Shown in pieces: positions 25,331-33,761 of a DNA stretch of 64,000 nt. This DNA is from Gemmatimonadota bacterium (GTDB taxonomy: Bacteria; Gemmatimonadota; Gemmatimonadetes; Gemmatimonadales; GWC2-71-9). The notes under the pieces are model-generated. The model did no database searches. It was given only the letters and a program-made list of their open reading frames with translations, and was not told where the DNA came from. How positions within the stretch are numbered: the first letter of the stretch is position 1; each line of letters opens with the position of its first letter. The DNA lies in contig JADJAK010000001.1 in the NCBI GenBank assembly GCA_016704275.1, positions 186,001-250,000 of the forward strand. Direction: 5' to 3'. The position numbers and the translations under genes were made by a program.

Positions 25331-25931
25331 ACTTCCCGTCCTTCACGAAGTTGAAATCCAGCTCCAGCTGAATCGGATCGTCCACGCGCGCCACCACCGG
25401 CACGCGGGGCACCGCGATGCCGAACTCGGAGAAGGTGAACTTCGTCTTGGCAGTCCCGGTGAGGCCGGTCGGGCTGGCGGTGGCGGTGACCGTCCAAGTC
25501 GTCGGCTTGGTGACCCCCTTGAGGGTCAGGTCGCCCACCAAGGTGAAGCTCAGCGCGCCGGTGGTCGGCATCTTCGCCGGGAGGCCGGTGATCTCCTTGA
25601 CGACGAGCACGGCGTTCGGGTGGGTCGCCGTCTCGAGGGTATTGCGCTGCACGTAGCCGTCGCGGCGATCGCGATCGGTCTTCAGCAGGGTGAGGTCGAT
25701 GGTGATCTTGGAGCCGGAGGAGACCACCTTGCCCGCCTTGTCGAGGGCGATCCCGCCGGTCACGCCGGCCGTCTTGCCGACGACGTCGTTCTCGATGGTG
25801 TTGGCGGCGAGCAGCTCCCGCACCTGATAGCGCGCCTCGGTGCCGGTCGGATTCAGCGTGTAGTGGCTCTGGGCAGCCAACGGGGCGGCGGTCAGGCTCA
25901 GAACTGCAAGGGTCGTGGCAATGCGGGTCAT
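25329..25931 (-). CDS. YceI-family periplasmic lipid-binding protein
   Basis: A 200-aa protein from ATG 25931 with a signal peptide ending near PLAAQS. The lipocalin-like YceI barrel is recognised by HYTLNPTGTEARYQV, the TGGIALDKAGKV segment, THPNAVLVVKEI, DLTLKGVTKPTTW and a C-terminal VARVDDPIQLELDFNF. The family binds long polyisoprenoids or amphiphiles in the periplasm; some members accompany cytochromes. Single gene. Confidence 0.9.
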   Translation of the reverse strand: MTRIATTLAVLSLTAAPLAAQSHYTLNPTGTEARYQVRELLAANTIENDVVGKTAGVTGGIALDKAGKVVSSGSKITIDLTLLKTDRDRRDGYVQRNTLETATHPNAVLVVKEITGLPAKMPTTGALSFTLVGDLTLKGVTKPTTWTVTATASPTGLTGTAKTKFTFSEFGIAVPRVPVVARVDDPIQLELDFNFVKDGK

Positions 25932-26006
25932 CGGGTCTGGGACTCCAGTTTGGGTGCTTCGCAGGTGACGAATCAATACGGGGCGGGGGCACGGGGGGTT
26001 GGACCG

Positions 26007-26044
26007 CGATCGATGATCGATCATCGATGATCGATCATCGATGC
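26007..26044. repeat. Heptanucleotide array containing the dnaE2 stop codon
   Basis: About five self-complementary 7-mers (gatgatc/gatcatc). The dnaE2 stop (26021-26023) lies inside, so the last residues (Ser-Met-Ile-Asp-His-Arg) are coded by repeat units. Confidence 0.9.
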
Positions 26045-28561
26045 CTCCGAACTGCCCGGTGGGCGGGGTCCCATTCTGGCCAGCATCCGCTCCAACCGCT
26101 CCAGATGGCTGATCGTCACGGTCAGCGCCCCGAACGATTCCTCCACCACGCCGCGGAAAATAAAGGGCCCCTGGTCGAAGAGGACGTGGGCGCGTTCCCG
26201 GTAGACGGCGGGGAAGAGGACGCACTCGATCAATCCGTCGCCGTCGTCGAAGGTGACGAACTGCATCGGTTCGTGGGTGGCCGTGTGCACCGGCTTGCCG
26301 GTGGTGTACATCCCCGCCATCAGCACCCGCTTGCCGACGTGCCGGTGCAGGTCGCTGCTCTTCACCAGGCGGAAGCGGGTGAGTTCCTCGGCGTGCAACG
26401 CCATCGGATGCGCGTCGAGGCAGAAGCCGAGCAGGGCCCAGGCATCGCGTCGTTTGCGTTCGGTGTCGTAATCGCGGAGCGCGGGGACGGGTGGTGGCGT
26501 CGTGAGGAGCCCCCCCGCTCCAGGTGCCAGCTCGCGGTCGGTCGTATCGCCCACCCACAACAGTTGCGGCCGAGTCATCCCACCCGCGATCCCATCGAGC
26601 GCACCCACCTTCACGAGGAGGCGGAGGTCATCGGGCGGCAGGGCGGTGCGGGCGCGCAGCTCCGCCAGCGAGGTGAAGGGACCGCAGGCGTCGCGTGCCG
26701 CGAGCAGCTGGTCGGCGCCATCCCGCGACAATCCCTTCACGAACATCAGTCCGACGCGCATCCCGTCGGGGTGGCCGGTGCAGCGCCAGGCGCTGGCGTT
26801 CACGCAGGGGGGCAGAATGGCGACGCCCATCCGCCGCGCCTCGGCGACATAGGCAAAGCTGCGGTAGAAGCCGCCCTCGTTGGAGAGCACCGCGGCGATG
26901 AATTCCGCCGGATGATTGGCGCGCAGGTAGGCGCTCTGCTGCGCCACCTGGATGTAGGAGCAGGAGTGGCCCTTGCAGAAGGAGTAGCCGGAGAAGGAGA
27001 GCACCATCTCCCAGACGGTGATGATGCTGGCCTCGTCCCGCCCGCGCGTCCGCGCGCCGCGCACGAACTCCTCGAAGTAGGCGGCAAGCTGTTTCCCCGG
27101 GCGCTTCTTCGCGAGCGCCTTGCGCAGGCCGTCCGCCGCGGACCAGTCGAGTCCGGCGAAGGCATGCGCGACGTTGACCACGTCCTCCTGGTAGACCATC
27201 ACGCCGAACGTCTCGGCGAGGGTGTCGCGCAGCGAGGGATGCAGCGGCTCGTACTCCATTCCGTGCAACCGTTCGAGGTACTGCTGGATGAAGCGATTGG
27301 CGGCGGGGCGGATGATGCTGGTGTTGAGCACCAGCAGTTCGAACGATTCGGCCTGGCTCTTCAGGTTGAGCATGCGGCTCGCGGGCGACTCGGTGTAGAA
27401 GACGCCGAGCGTGTCGCCGGTGCGGAAGAGGGCGCGCGTTGCGGGGTCGTTGCCGGCCTGCTGCGAGGTGTAGTCGAGTTGCACGCCGGTGTTGACGTGG
27501 ACCATGGCGATCGCATCGCGGATCACCGCGAGCGAGCGGTTGCCGAGGAGGTCGATCTTCACGAGCCCGGCGTCTTCGGCGCCGTCCTTCTCGAACTGGA
27601 TCACCGGCACGGTCAGGTCCGGCGCATCGGCGAGCCGCTTCGCGGCGGGCTCGAGCGGCACCACGTCGGTGAGCGCGCCGGGGACGATCACCACGCCGCC
27701 CGGATGCAGCGAGAGATGCCGCGGCGTGCCGACCAGGCTGTCCGCCAGCGTGGTGATCCGGTCCCATCCCTGCGGCAGTCGCATGCCACGGAAGTTGGGA
27801 TGCGAGGCGAGCAGCTCCTCGACCGGTTCACCGCTGCCGAAATGGGGGATGCGCCGGGTGATGTCGCGGATCTCGGCGGCCGGACGGCCGAACACCTTGG
27901 CGACTTCGCGCAGTGCGCCGGCGAGGCGGAGGCAGTTGTGGTTGGCGACCATCGCCGCGCGCGGCCGCGGATGCTTGCGGAAGACCCACGCGAGGATCCG
28001 GTCGCGCTCGTCCCAGGGGAAGTCGAGGTCGATGTCGGGCGGATCGCGCCGCGCCGGATTGAGAAAGCGCTCGAACAACAGCCCCGCGCCGAGCGGCTCG
28101 ACGTGGGTGATGCCGAGGCAGTAGGAGACGATCGAGTTCGCGACCGAGCCGCGGCCGCAGTGGGTCGGGCCGTGGAGGACGATGTCGCGCACCACCAGGA
28201 AATAGTCGGCGAAGCCCTTCATCCCGATGATCGCGAGCTCGTGCTCGAGTCGATCGCGTGTCACCGGCGCGATGGTGCCGTAGCGACGCAGGGCGCCCTC
28301 GTAGGCCAGTGACCGCAGCTGCTGCAGCGCATCGCTCGCCTCGGCGTGGCGCGGTGCAATCGTGCGACCGATCGGGATGCGATACTGGCAGCGCTCGGCG
28401 ATCACGGCCGCCGCGGCGAAGGCGTCGGGGACGTCGGGAAAGTGGCGTTCGAGATCGGCGGCGGGGCGGAGCCCAGGCGTCGCGAGGGCGGGCGACCGCG
28501 AGAGGCGCGCCGTGCATTCCTGGGCCCGGCGGCTGCTGCGCCCGTCGCTGTTCGCCATCAC
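26021..28561 (-). CDS. dnaE2: Error-prone DNA polymerase DnaE2, polymerase part (frameshifted from its PHP domain)
   Basis: About 840 aa covering the C-family polymerase palm, fingers, HhH and OB regions of DnaE2. The catalytic pair is PDIDLDF, preceded by GRGSVANSIVSYCLGIT; LSLHPGGVVI and the FCKGHSCSY segment follow. DnaE2 is a translesion polymerase of the ImuA-ImuB-DnaE2 mutagenesis system. The PHP domain expected at the N-terminus is present upstream but in another frame (junction near 28550-28600); the alternative GTG/ATG pair at 28561-28556 is probably fortuitous. The C-terminal tail is coded by a heptamer array. Otherwise the frame is intact over its whole length. Confidence 0.85.
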   Translation of the reverse strand: MMANSDGRSSRRAQECTARLSRSPALATPGLRPAADLERHFPDVPDAFAAAAVIAERCQYRIPIGRTIAPRHAEASDALQQLRSLAYEGALRRYGTIAPVTRDRLEHELAIIGMKGFADYFLVVRDIVLHGPTHCGRGSVANSIVSYCLGITHVEPLGAGLLFERFLNPARRDPPDIDLDFPWDERDRILAWVFRKHPRPRAAMVANHNCLRLAGALREVAKVFGRPAAEIRDITRRIPHFGSGEPVEELLASHPNFRGMRLPQGWDRITTLADSLVGTPRHLSLHPGGVVIVPGALTDVVPLEPAAKRLADAPDLTVPVIQFEKDGAEDAGLVKIDLLGNRSLAVIRDAIAMVHVNTGVQLDYTSQQAGNDPATRALFRTGDTLGVFYTESPASRMLNLKSQAESFELLVLNTSIIRPAANRFIQQYLERLHGMEYEPLHPSLRDTLAETFGVMVYQEDVVNVAHAFAGLDWSAADGLRKALAKKRPGKQLAAYFEEFVRGARTRGRDEASIITVWEMVLSFSGYSFCKGHSCSYIQVAQQSAYLRANHPAEFIAAVLSNEGGFYRSFAYVAEARRMGVAILPPCVNASAWRCTGHPDGMRVGLMFVKGLSRDGADQLLAARDACGPFTSLAELRARTALPPDDLRLLVKVGALDGIAGGMTRPQLLWVGDTTDRELAPGAGGLLTTPPPVPALRDYDTERKRRDAWALLGFCLDAHPMALHAEELTRFRLVKSSDLHRHVGKRVLMAGMYTTGKPVHTATHEPMQFVTFDDGDGLIECVLFPAVYRERAHVLFDQGPFIFRGVVEESFGALTVTISHLERLERMLARMGPRPPGSSEASMIDHR

Positions 28562-29126
28562 CCGAGAGCGTGCCGTTGCCGTGGATGGCGTGGATCAGCC
28601 GGTGCCGGTTCCAGTCCTCCGCGTGTGCCATCACCACGCCCCCGGTGACGACGGCGGGGATGCCGAGGCGGCGGGCGGCGGCGAGCACGGCGTGGCGATC
28701 GGGGCCCGGACGCAGCTCGGCGCAGAGGCCGGCGGGACCAGAGAGCTTTACCAGTCGTTCGAGCAGGGCCACGTCCTGCGTGATGACGGTGAGGCCTTCG
28801 CGATCGACGGCGAGCTGGGCCGAGAGCGCAAGGTCGGGCTCCCAGTGCACCGCGCTCACGGCGCGGCCCAGCGTGCCCCAGCCGCGGGCGTCTTCGGCGA
28901 GGATCACCGCGTCCTGGCCGTTGGCCACGAGGTGGGCGCCGAGAATCGGGCGGATGCCGGCGGCCTCGCACGCCTTCTGGAACTCCACGGCGCCGTAGAC
29001 GCCGTTGGTGTCGGTCAGCGCGAGGGTGCGGTACCCTCGGCGTGCGGCGGCCTCGACCAGGACCTCCGGCGAAGAGACGCCGAGGCCGAAGGAGAACCAG
29101 GAGTGGACGTGCAGGTGGGTGAACAT
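28550..29126 (-). pseudogene. dnaE2: N-terminal PHP domain of dnaE2, out of frame with the rest
   Basis: From ATG 29126 the frame codes a canonical PHP domain: FTHLHVHSWFSFGLG, then ALTDTNGVYG, GIRPILGAHL, and the closing RHRLIHAIHGNG. Similarity ends at about 28550, although the frame stays open by chance to 27828. The polymerase continues in a different frame, so one insertion or deletion separates them. I see no A- or T-rich slippery site, so programmed frameshifting is unlikely. A real recent mutation or a sequence error are the two explanations. It starts 48 nt downstream of tag. Confidence 0.75.
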
Positions 29127-29127
29127 C

Positions 29128-29176
29128 GTCGATGATCGTAAGTCGATGGTCGATGATCTATGACTTATGATCGACT
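29128..29176. repeat. Seven-unit heptanucleotide array between tag and dnaE2
   Basis: Seven units (gtcgatg, atcgtaa, gtcgatg x2, atctatg, acttatg, atcgact) exactly fill the space between the dnaE2 start codon and the tag stop codon (29175-29177). No ribosome site is left for dnaE2, so its translation start signal must lie in the repeat or be leaderless. Confidence 0.85.
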
Positions 29177-29684
29177 ACCCAGCTCTCCTCCCCCCGATGG
29201 GACACTCCTCCACGTGCGCCCCCGGCAGTCGCCCGATGCTCATCAGGAACTCGCCGACGATCTCGCCGCCCATGAACTTGAACTCGCGCTTCATGAGCTT
29301 GACCCACTGCGGCTTGTCGAGAGGACCCTGCGCGTCGAGCCACGCCGCGAAGGAACCATGCTCGGCGATGAGGGCCACCACGCGCTGCGCGTTGTGGATG
29401 GCGGCGTCGACCTTGAGGCGATTGCGGATGATGCCGGCGTCGGCGAGGAGACGGTTGCGATCGACCTCGCCGTAGCCGGCGACGACGTGCGGGTCGAAAC
29501 CGTCGTAGGCGCGCCGGAAACCCTCGCGCTTCTTCAGGATGGTCTCCCACGACAGCCCGGCCTGATTGATTTCGAGGATGAGGCGCTCGAAGAGCCCGGC
29601 GTCGTCGCGGAGTGGGAAGCCATATTCGGTGTCGTGGTACGAGCCGTGGACCGGGTGGCCTGGCGCGATGGTGCAGTAGGACAT
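29175..29684 (-). CDS. tag: DNA-3-methyladenine glycosylase I
   Basis: A 169-aa Tag enzyme that removes 3-methyladenine from alkylated DNA. Signature pieces are YHDTEYGFPLRDDAGLFERL, QAGLSWETILKKREGFR, NRLKVDAAIHNA and the C-terminal GEFLMSIGRLPGAH. The start is ATG 29684; an open upstream extension only translates the heptamer array. Active-site Glu is within EINQAGLSW. The usual N-terminal zinc Cys (here Cys4) is present, while the C-terminal partner His/Cys is in VEECPIGG. It lies directly upstream of dnaE2 on the same strand. Confidence 0.9.
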   Translation of the reverse strand: MSYCTIAPGHPVHGSYHDTEYGFPLRDDAGLFERLILEINQAGLSWETILKKREGFRRAYDGFDPHVVAGYGEVDRNRLLADAGIIRNRLKVDAAIHNAQRVVALIAEHGSFAAWLDAQGPLDKPQWVKLMKREFKFMGGEIVGEFLMSIGRLPGAHVEECPIGGRRAG

Positions 29685-29701
29685 GGGGCCTTCCGGAGCG
29701 C

Positions 29702-29748
29702 GTCGATCGATCATCGATGATCGATCATCGATGATCGATGATCGATGG
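29702..29748. repeat. Heptanucleotide array, GATGATC/GATCATC
   Basis: Six to seven 7-mers in the divergent gap between tag and the DUF1697 gene, ending 3 nt before a TTGACC -35 box. Confidence 0.85.
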
Positions 29749-29750
29749 GG

Positions 29751-29779
29751 TTGACCCGAATATACACCGAAGCTAGGAT
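29751..29779 (+). promoter_or_regulatory. Promoter of the DUF1697 gene with an embedded CCGAA-N6-CCGAA operator
   Basis: TTGACC (29751-29756) and TAGGAT (29774-29779) are separated by exactly 17 nt. The 16-bp direct repeat CCGAATATACACCGAA (29756-29771) fills the spacer, so a bound protein would block RNA polymerase. Transcription would start within a few bases of the ATG at 29788, giving a leaderless or nearly leaderless message. The same 16-mer recurs upstream of the ImuB-like gene, and variants occur at 42931 and 42956. Confidence 0.65.
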
Positions 29780-29787
29780 TCAGCCAG

Positions 29788-30303
29788 ATGCCCTCCGTCG
29801 CCTTCCTCCGCGCCATCAACGTCGGCGGCCGCCAGGTCGCCATGGCCCCGCTGCGTGCCCTCTTCGAGTCCCTCGGCTTCAGCGAGGTCTCGACCTACAT
29901 CGCCAGCGGCAACGTCCGCTTTGGTGGGCGGGGGCGCGGAGCGGCGCTCGAAGCGAGGATCGAGGCGGCCCTCGAGGAGGAATTCGGGTTCGTGGTGGAG
30001 ACCTTCGTCCGAAGCGAAGCGGAACTGCAGGCAGTCCTCGACAGCGTGCCGTTCTCGGAAGCCGAGGTGGCCGAAGCCCATGCGCTGATGGTGGCCTTCC
30101 TGAAGGGGCCGGTGAGTCCGGAGGTCGCCCAGGCGGTGGCAGCGCTGAGCACACCGGTCCAGCGCTTCCGCGTGATCGGACGAGAGTTGTACTGGTTGCG
30201 GGTCACCCGCGAGAGCGAGCCGAAGGTCGAGCGGGCGGTGGACAAGCTCCTCAAGCCGATGACCGGGCGCAACGTGCGGACCATCGCGGCGCTGGCCACT
30301 TAA
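29788..30303 (+). CDS. DUF1697 protein
   Basis: A 171-aa protein of the DUF1697 family, recognised by the opening VAFLRAINVGGRQVAM, then TYIASGNVRF and the C-terminal MTGRNVRTIAALA. No biochemical role is known. Its promoter carries the CCGAA-N6-CCGAA element shared with the ImuB-like gene, and it is divergent from tag and dnaE2, which suggests a link to DNA damage. Leaderless or nearly so. Confidence 0.88.
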   Translation: MPSVAFLRAINVGGRQVAMAPLRALFESLGFSEVSTYIASGNVRFGGRGRGAALEARIEAALEEEFGFVVETFVRSEAELQAVLDSVPFSEAEVAEAHALMVAFLKGPVSPEVAQAVAALSTPVQRFRVIGRELYWLRVTRESEPKVERAVDKLLKPMTGRNVRTIAALAT

Positions 30304-30332
30304 CGAAGCGCCGCGGCTGCCGTCCTTGCGGC

Positions 30333-31553
30333 ATGCCCACCACATCCATCGTTCGAGCGGCGCGCGGCGCCTCGTGCTGGTCGTTGCTCCTCGTCATCCT
30401 GACGGGATGCGGCAGCGACGGCACCCCCACCATCCCCGAATCGCCGGTCGTGGTCGTCACTCCACCGCCAGCTCCGACGCCGGTCACGTTCGCGGGGGTG
30501 ACCGCCGCATTGACGATCAATCCGGCACAACTCCCCAACTACGCGGCGCCGGCACTCCCGCCACACTATGCCGGGCTGATCGGGAGCAACACGGACAATG
30601 GCCGCAACGCGCCGGTGACCGATGCGGGCGCCACGCTCGGCCGGGTGCTGTTCTATGACCGGCAACTGAGCCTCAACAACACCAAGTCGTGCGCGTCGTG
30701 CCATGCGCAAGCGAGCGGCTTCAGCGACGAGGCCCAATTGTCGGTGGGCTTCGAGGGCGGACTCACCGGTGCCCATTCAATGCGGCTGGTGAATGCCCGC
30801 TTCTACGGCCCGGGCAACTTCTTCTGGGATCGTCGCGCGGCGACCCTCGAGGCACAGACGATCGAGCCGATCCAGAACGCCGTCGAGATGGGCTTCGATG
30901 CCGCCCATGGCGGCCTCGCCGCAGTGAACGTGCGGCTGCAGGGACTCGCGTACTATCGCGAGCTGTTCGCCCTCGTCTACGGCGACTCCACCGTGACCAC
31001 CGATCGGATGCAGCGGGCGATGGCGCAGTACGTGCGCAGCATCCTCTCGACGTCGAGCCGGTGGGACACGGGATACGCGCAGGTCTTCAATCCCGGCCTG
31101 CCGGATCGCGGCGTCAACACGCCGATCCCGACCTTCACGGCGCAGGAGAACCGCGGGCGCGAGCTCTTCTTCACCGCACCGCCCCAGGGCGGCGCCGGGT
31201 GCGCCGCCTGCCATGTCGCGCCGACCTTCGCGCTCGCCGGCAACTCGTTGAGCAACGGCCTCGACGCCGGCGAAACCCGGATCTTCAAGTCGCCATCGCT
31301 CAAGAGCAGTGGCGTGCCGGGCCGCTTCATGCACGACGGACGCTTCAGCACGCTCGATCAGGTGGTGGCGCACTACAACAACGGGGTGCAGGACGGACCG
31401 GCGCTCGACCAGCGCCTCCGTGGCCCCGGCGGAACGCCGCTGCGGCTCAACCTGAATGCCGGCGATCGCGCCGCGCTGGTCGCCTTCCTGCAGACGCTGA
31501 CGGATACGCAGCTGGCGGGTGATGCGAAGTTTGGGGATCCATTCAAGCGGTAG
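30333..31553 (+). CDS. Di-heme cytochrome c peroxidase / MauG-like lipoprotein
   Basis: A 406-aa protein from ATG 30333 with a lipoprotein signal (VILTGCGSD, Cys at about residue 27), then a Pro/Val-rich linker. Two heme motifs are present: CASCH (about residue 119) and CAACH (about residue 291). Family segments LGRVLFYDRQLSLNN, MRLVNARFYG and RFMHDGRFSTLDQVV are clear. It reduces peroxide or oxidises a protein or metabolite in the periplasm using electrons from a small cytochrome. It begins 29 nt after the DUF1697 gene and ends at a heptamer hairpin. Confidence 0.88.
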   Translation: MPTTSIVRAARGASCWSLLLVILTGCGSDGTPTIPESPVVVVTPPPAPTPVTFAGVTAALTINPAQLPNYAAPALPPHYAGLIGSNTDNGRNAPVTDAGATLGRVLFYDRQLSLNNTKSCASCHAQASGFSDEAQLSVGFEGGLTGAHSMRLVNARFYGPGNFFWDRRAATLEAQTIEPIQNAVEMGFDAAHGGLAAVNVRLQGLAYYRELFALVYGDSTVTTDRMQRAMAQYVRSILSTSSRWDTGYAQVFNPGLPDRGVNTPIPTFTAQENRGRELFFTAPPQGGAGCAACHVAPTFALAGNSLSNGLDAGETRIFKSPSLKSSGVPGRFMHDGRFSTLDQVVAHYNNGVQDGPALDQRLRGPGGTPLRLNLNAGDRAALVAFLQTLTDTQLAGDAKFGDPFKR

Positions 31554-31554
31554 G

Positions 31555-31651
31555 GCGAGAAGCGAGAAGCGAGAAGCGAGAAGCGTGGTGTCGCGGAGAG
31601 ATCTTCCCGCAGCACCACGCTTCTCGCTTCTCCCTTCTCGCTTCTCGATTA
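31555..31651. repeat. Heptanucleotide hairpin between convergent genes, GCGAGAA / GCTTCTC
   Basis: Left arm 31555-31590 (four gcgagaa units plus GCGTGGTG) pairs with right arm 31613-31648 (CACCACGC plus four gcttctc-type units), forming a long, nearly perfect stem with a 22-nt loop. It fills exactly the space between the stop of the peroxidase gene (31553) and the stop of the convergent cytochrome gene (31649-31651). Its design is the same as the 22784-22901 element, including the Cys-free GCGTGG/CCACGC clamp near the loop. Confidence 0.9.
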
Positions 31652-32251
31652 CGGCTTCGCCACCTCGTTCTGCTTCTGCAGCCCCGCGTCGATCGCCTGA
31701 TTCGGCGTGCGCAGGCCGCGATGGCACGTCATGCAGGTCACCTGCGCCGCGCCCGACATCTGCATCTTCGGGATGTGGTCGGCGTTGATGGCGTTCACCA
31801 TCGTCTGCATGATCCGCGCACGCGACTTGTTCTGGCGCGACTCGTCGGCCCAGCTGCCGGCGACATGACAGGTGGTGCATTGCGCCGTCAGGGCGTTGGA
31901 GTAGCTCTCCATCGTGGTGAGCACCTCGGCCGCGGTCTTCCCCTTCAGTACCTGAATGTTCTTGAAGACCACCTCGGCGGGCTCGTTCTCGCGGCCGGCG
32001 ATCGACGCGGCGACCGTCTTCAGCACGCCCGCGCGGAGCTTGATCAGCGAGTCAGGTGAGGGGCGCGGACCGCCGCGACCGCCGCCGGGCTGACCAGGCT
32101 GGCCGGGAGTGTTCGGGGCACCTGCTGCTGGCGGCGCCGGGCGCGCGGGAGCCGGCGCTGCAGGTGCCGGCGTCGCGGCCGGGGTCTGGTGGCAGGCCAC
32201 GAGGAGTGCGGCGGAGGCGAGTCCGAGGAGCGTCGTGCGCGAAGAGACCAT
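31649..32251 (-). CDS. Di-heme lipoprotein cytochrome of the reaction-centre cytochrome (CytoC_RC) type
   Basis: A 200-aa protein from ATG 32251 with lipobox LLVACHQ, then a long Pro/Ala/Gly linker. Two heme motifs follow the family pattern Met-x(8-10)-CxxCH: MESYSNALTAQCTTCH and MQMSGAAQVTCMTCH. Photosynthetic reaction-centre cytochromes carry four hemes; two-heme stand-alone relatives are common in non-phototrophic Acidobacteriota and Gemmatimonadota. No reaction-centre genes are seen here, so a general periplasmic electron carrier is the better reading. Confidence 0.85.
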   Translation of the reverse strand: MVSSRTTLLGLASAALLVACHQTPAATPAPAAPAPARPAPPAAGAPNTPGQPGQPGGGRGGPRPSPDSLIKLRAGVLKTVAASIAGRENEPAEVVFKNIQVLKGKTAAEVLTTMESYSNALTAQCTTCHVAGSWADESRQNKSRARIMQTMVNAINADHIPKMQMSGAAQVTCMTCHRGLRTPNQAIDAGLQKQNEVAKP

Positions 32252-32400
32252 GGAATGGCTCCGAGAGGGGTGAGCAGGGGTTTCGAGGGAGAGACGACCG
32301 AAAATGTACCGTGTCGATCGAGGGAGGTACGCCGGGAGCGGCCCCGCCGTTGTGTCGTGGCCGACTTCCGAAGCCCCCCGGCGTCGCACTAGCCTTGAGG

Positions 32401-32898
32401 ATGACCAGTACCCCGATCGCACGTCGAGCTACCCCGGCGGACCTGCCCGAGATCCGCCGCGTCGTGAACCTCGCCTATCAGGTCGAGGCCTTCTTCATCG
32501 AGGGCGACCGCATCACGCCAGCGGAACTGCTGGAGCGCTTCTCGCGCACCGGGGCCGAATTCCTGGTCGTGGACCGGGCCGACGCCGACGGCCTCGTTGC
32601 GGTGGTGCACTTCGAGAACCGCGGCGATCATGGCTGGTTCGGGCTCCTCGCCGTCGACCCCGCCGGCCAAGGGGCGGGCCATGCGCGCACCCTGATCGAC
32701 GCCATGGAGGCCCGCTGCCTCCAGCTCGGCCTCCCCAGGCTCCAGCTCGAGATGGTCGACCTGCGCCTGGAATTGCCGGCCTTCTATGCGAAGTTCGGCT
32801 TCGCCGAGGTGGCGCGGAAGCCGTTCCCGAACGGCGAGAAGCTGAAGATGGCTGCGGAGATGATTGTGTTGGGGAAGTTCGTGAGTCGTAACCAGTAA
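32401..32898 (+). CDS. GNAT-family N-acetyltransferase
   Basis: A 165-aa acyltransferase. It has the GNAT opening ARRATPADLPEIRRVVNLAY, strand 4 with LLAVDPAGQGAGHARTL (the acetyl-CoA loop Q-x2-G-x-G/A), and the ending FYAKFGFAEVARK. The substrate is unknown. It is divergent from the cytochrome gene (149 nt between). Its last codons (Ser-Arg-Asn-Gln) and stop TAA fall in a heptamer array. Confidence 0.87.
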   Translation: MTSTPIARRATPADLPEIRRVVNLAYQVEAFFIEGDRITPAELLERFSRTGAEFLVVDRADADGLVAVVHFENRGDHGWFGLLAVDPAGQGAGHARTLIDAMEARCLQLGLPRLQLEMVDLRLELPAFYAKFGFAEVARKPFPNGEKLKMAAEMIVLGKFVSRNQ

Positions 32899-32988
32899 CC
32901 TGTAACCCGTGACCTGTAACCAGATGAGGTACCATCACTGGTCACTGGTCACTGGTCACTGGTCACTGGTCACTCGTCACTCGTCACT
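32888..32988. repeat. Heptanucleotide arrays (GTAACC(A/T), GGTCACT)
   Basis: Left: five units gtaacca, gtaacct, gtaaccc, gtgacct, gtaacca (32888-32922), containing the GNAT stop codon. Right: five ggtcact units and two cgtcact (32940-32988). The blocks are imperfectly inverted, with a TTT following, and lie 50 nt before the next gene. Confidence 0.88.
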
Positions 32989-33038
32989 TTTCTGTTACAC
33001 CCTGAAACCCACCCCCCGTCCCCTCCGTACTTCCCCGC

Positions 33039-33752
33039 ATGACTCGGTTGCCCCTGAACGTCCGTTACCTGCTGCAGTTCGCCGCCCTCTCCTTTCTCTG
33101 TCTGGGGGCGCATGAACTCATCCACCACCTCACGGTGCGGCTGACGTGCGGCACGTGGGGAACGATGAGCTTCTGGCAGTTCCAACGGCCGACCGGGTGC
33201 AGCGCCGATGGACTCTCCGTCGTGGCGACGCTCGCCGGGCCGCTGCTGACCTGGCTGCTGATCTGGGGCGGCCGCGCGATGATCCATCATGGCGAGGCGC
33301 GCGCGGGTGTCACGCTGATCCTGGCCAACCTGCCGCTGGCGCGTGTCGTGACGGTGCTGATTCGCGGCGGCGATGAAATGGTGGTCGCTCGCGCCTTTGC
33401 CCCCGGCAATGTCCTCTGGTTGCCGATGCTGGCGTTGACCCTGCTGCTCTTCTGGTCGCCCGTCCTCACGGCCTATCGTGCGCTGCAACACAGCAACCGA
33501 CTGCAGCTGCTCGCGGCGTTTCTGGTGCTGCCCCTGTTCTGGGACATGCTGCTCAAGCGCGTCTGGTTGAGCGCGGTCTTCGCGAGTCACCCCGACACCA
33601 TTGCCGGGATCCCCGAGGTCTTCCTTGCCGCCACGGGGGTGGCGATGCTGCTCCTGGTGCTGCTTCGGCGACCGGCGCCCGCACCGCAACTCGCCCGCGC
33701 CATGATTTCGCAGGAGACCTTCGCCATCTCGGGGGCGTGGAAGGTGAAGTAG
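33039..33752 (+). CDS. Integral membrane protein with an HExxH motif
   Basis: A 237-aa protein with about six predicted membrane helices. HELIHH (about residues 25-30) in the first helix is an HExxH metal-site pattern as in intramembrane zinc proteases, and a later helix holds DMLLKR. I find no clear second Asp motif (NPDG) as in site-2 proteases, so protease function is only a possibility. Not a family I recognise. It begins 50 nt after a heptamer array and is 9 nt upstream of the quinone oxidoreductase gene. Confidence 0.6.
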   Translation: MTRLPLNVRYLLQFAALSFLCLGAHELIHHLTVRLTCGTWGTMSFWQFQRPTGCSADGLSVVATLAGPLLTWLLIWGGRAMIHHGEARAGVTLILANLPLARVVTVLIRGGDEMVVARAFAPGNVLWLPMLALTLLLFWSPVLTAYRALQHSNRLQLLAAFLVLPLFWDMLLKRVWLSAVFASHPDTIAGIPEVFLAATGVAMLLLVLLRRPAPAPQLARAMISQETFAISGAWKVK

Positions 33753-33761
33753 CTTCCCTCC

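Noticed and set aside
28540..28600. Programmed ribosomal frameshift in dnaE2
   Set aside because: No slippery heptamer, no Shine-Dalgarno-like stimulator and no stop soon after the PHP frame were found.
29685..29787. N-terminal extension of Tag through the array
   Set aside because: The extension only translates repeat words; Tag conservation begins at the ATG at 29684.
31649..32251. Evidence of phototrophy from the reaction-centre-type cytochrome
   Set aside because: It has only two hemes and no puf, bch or crt genes are nearby; such proteins are common in non-phototrophs.
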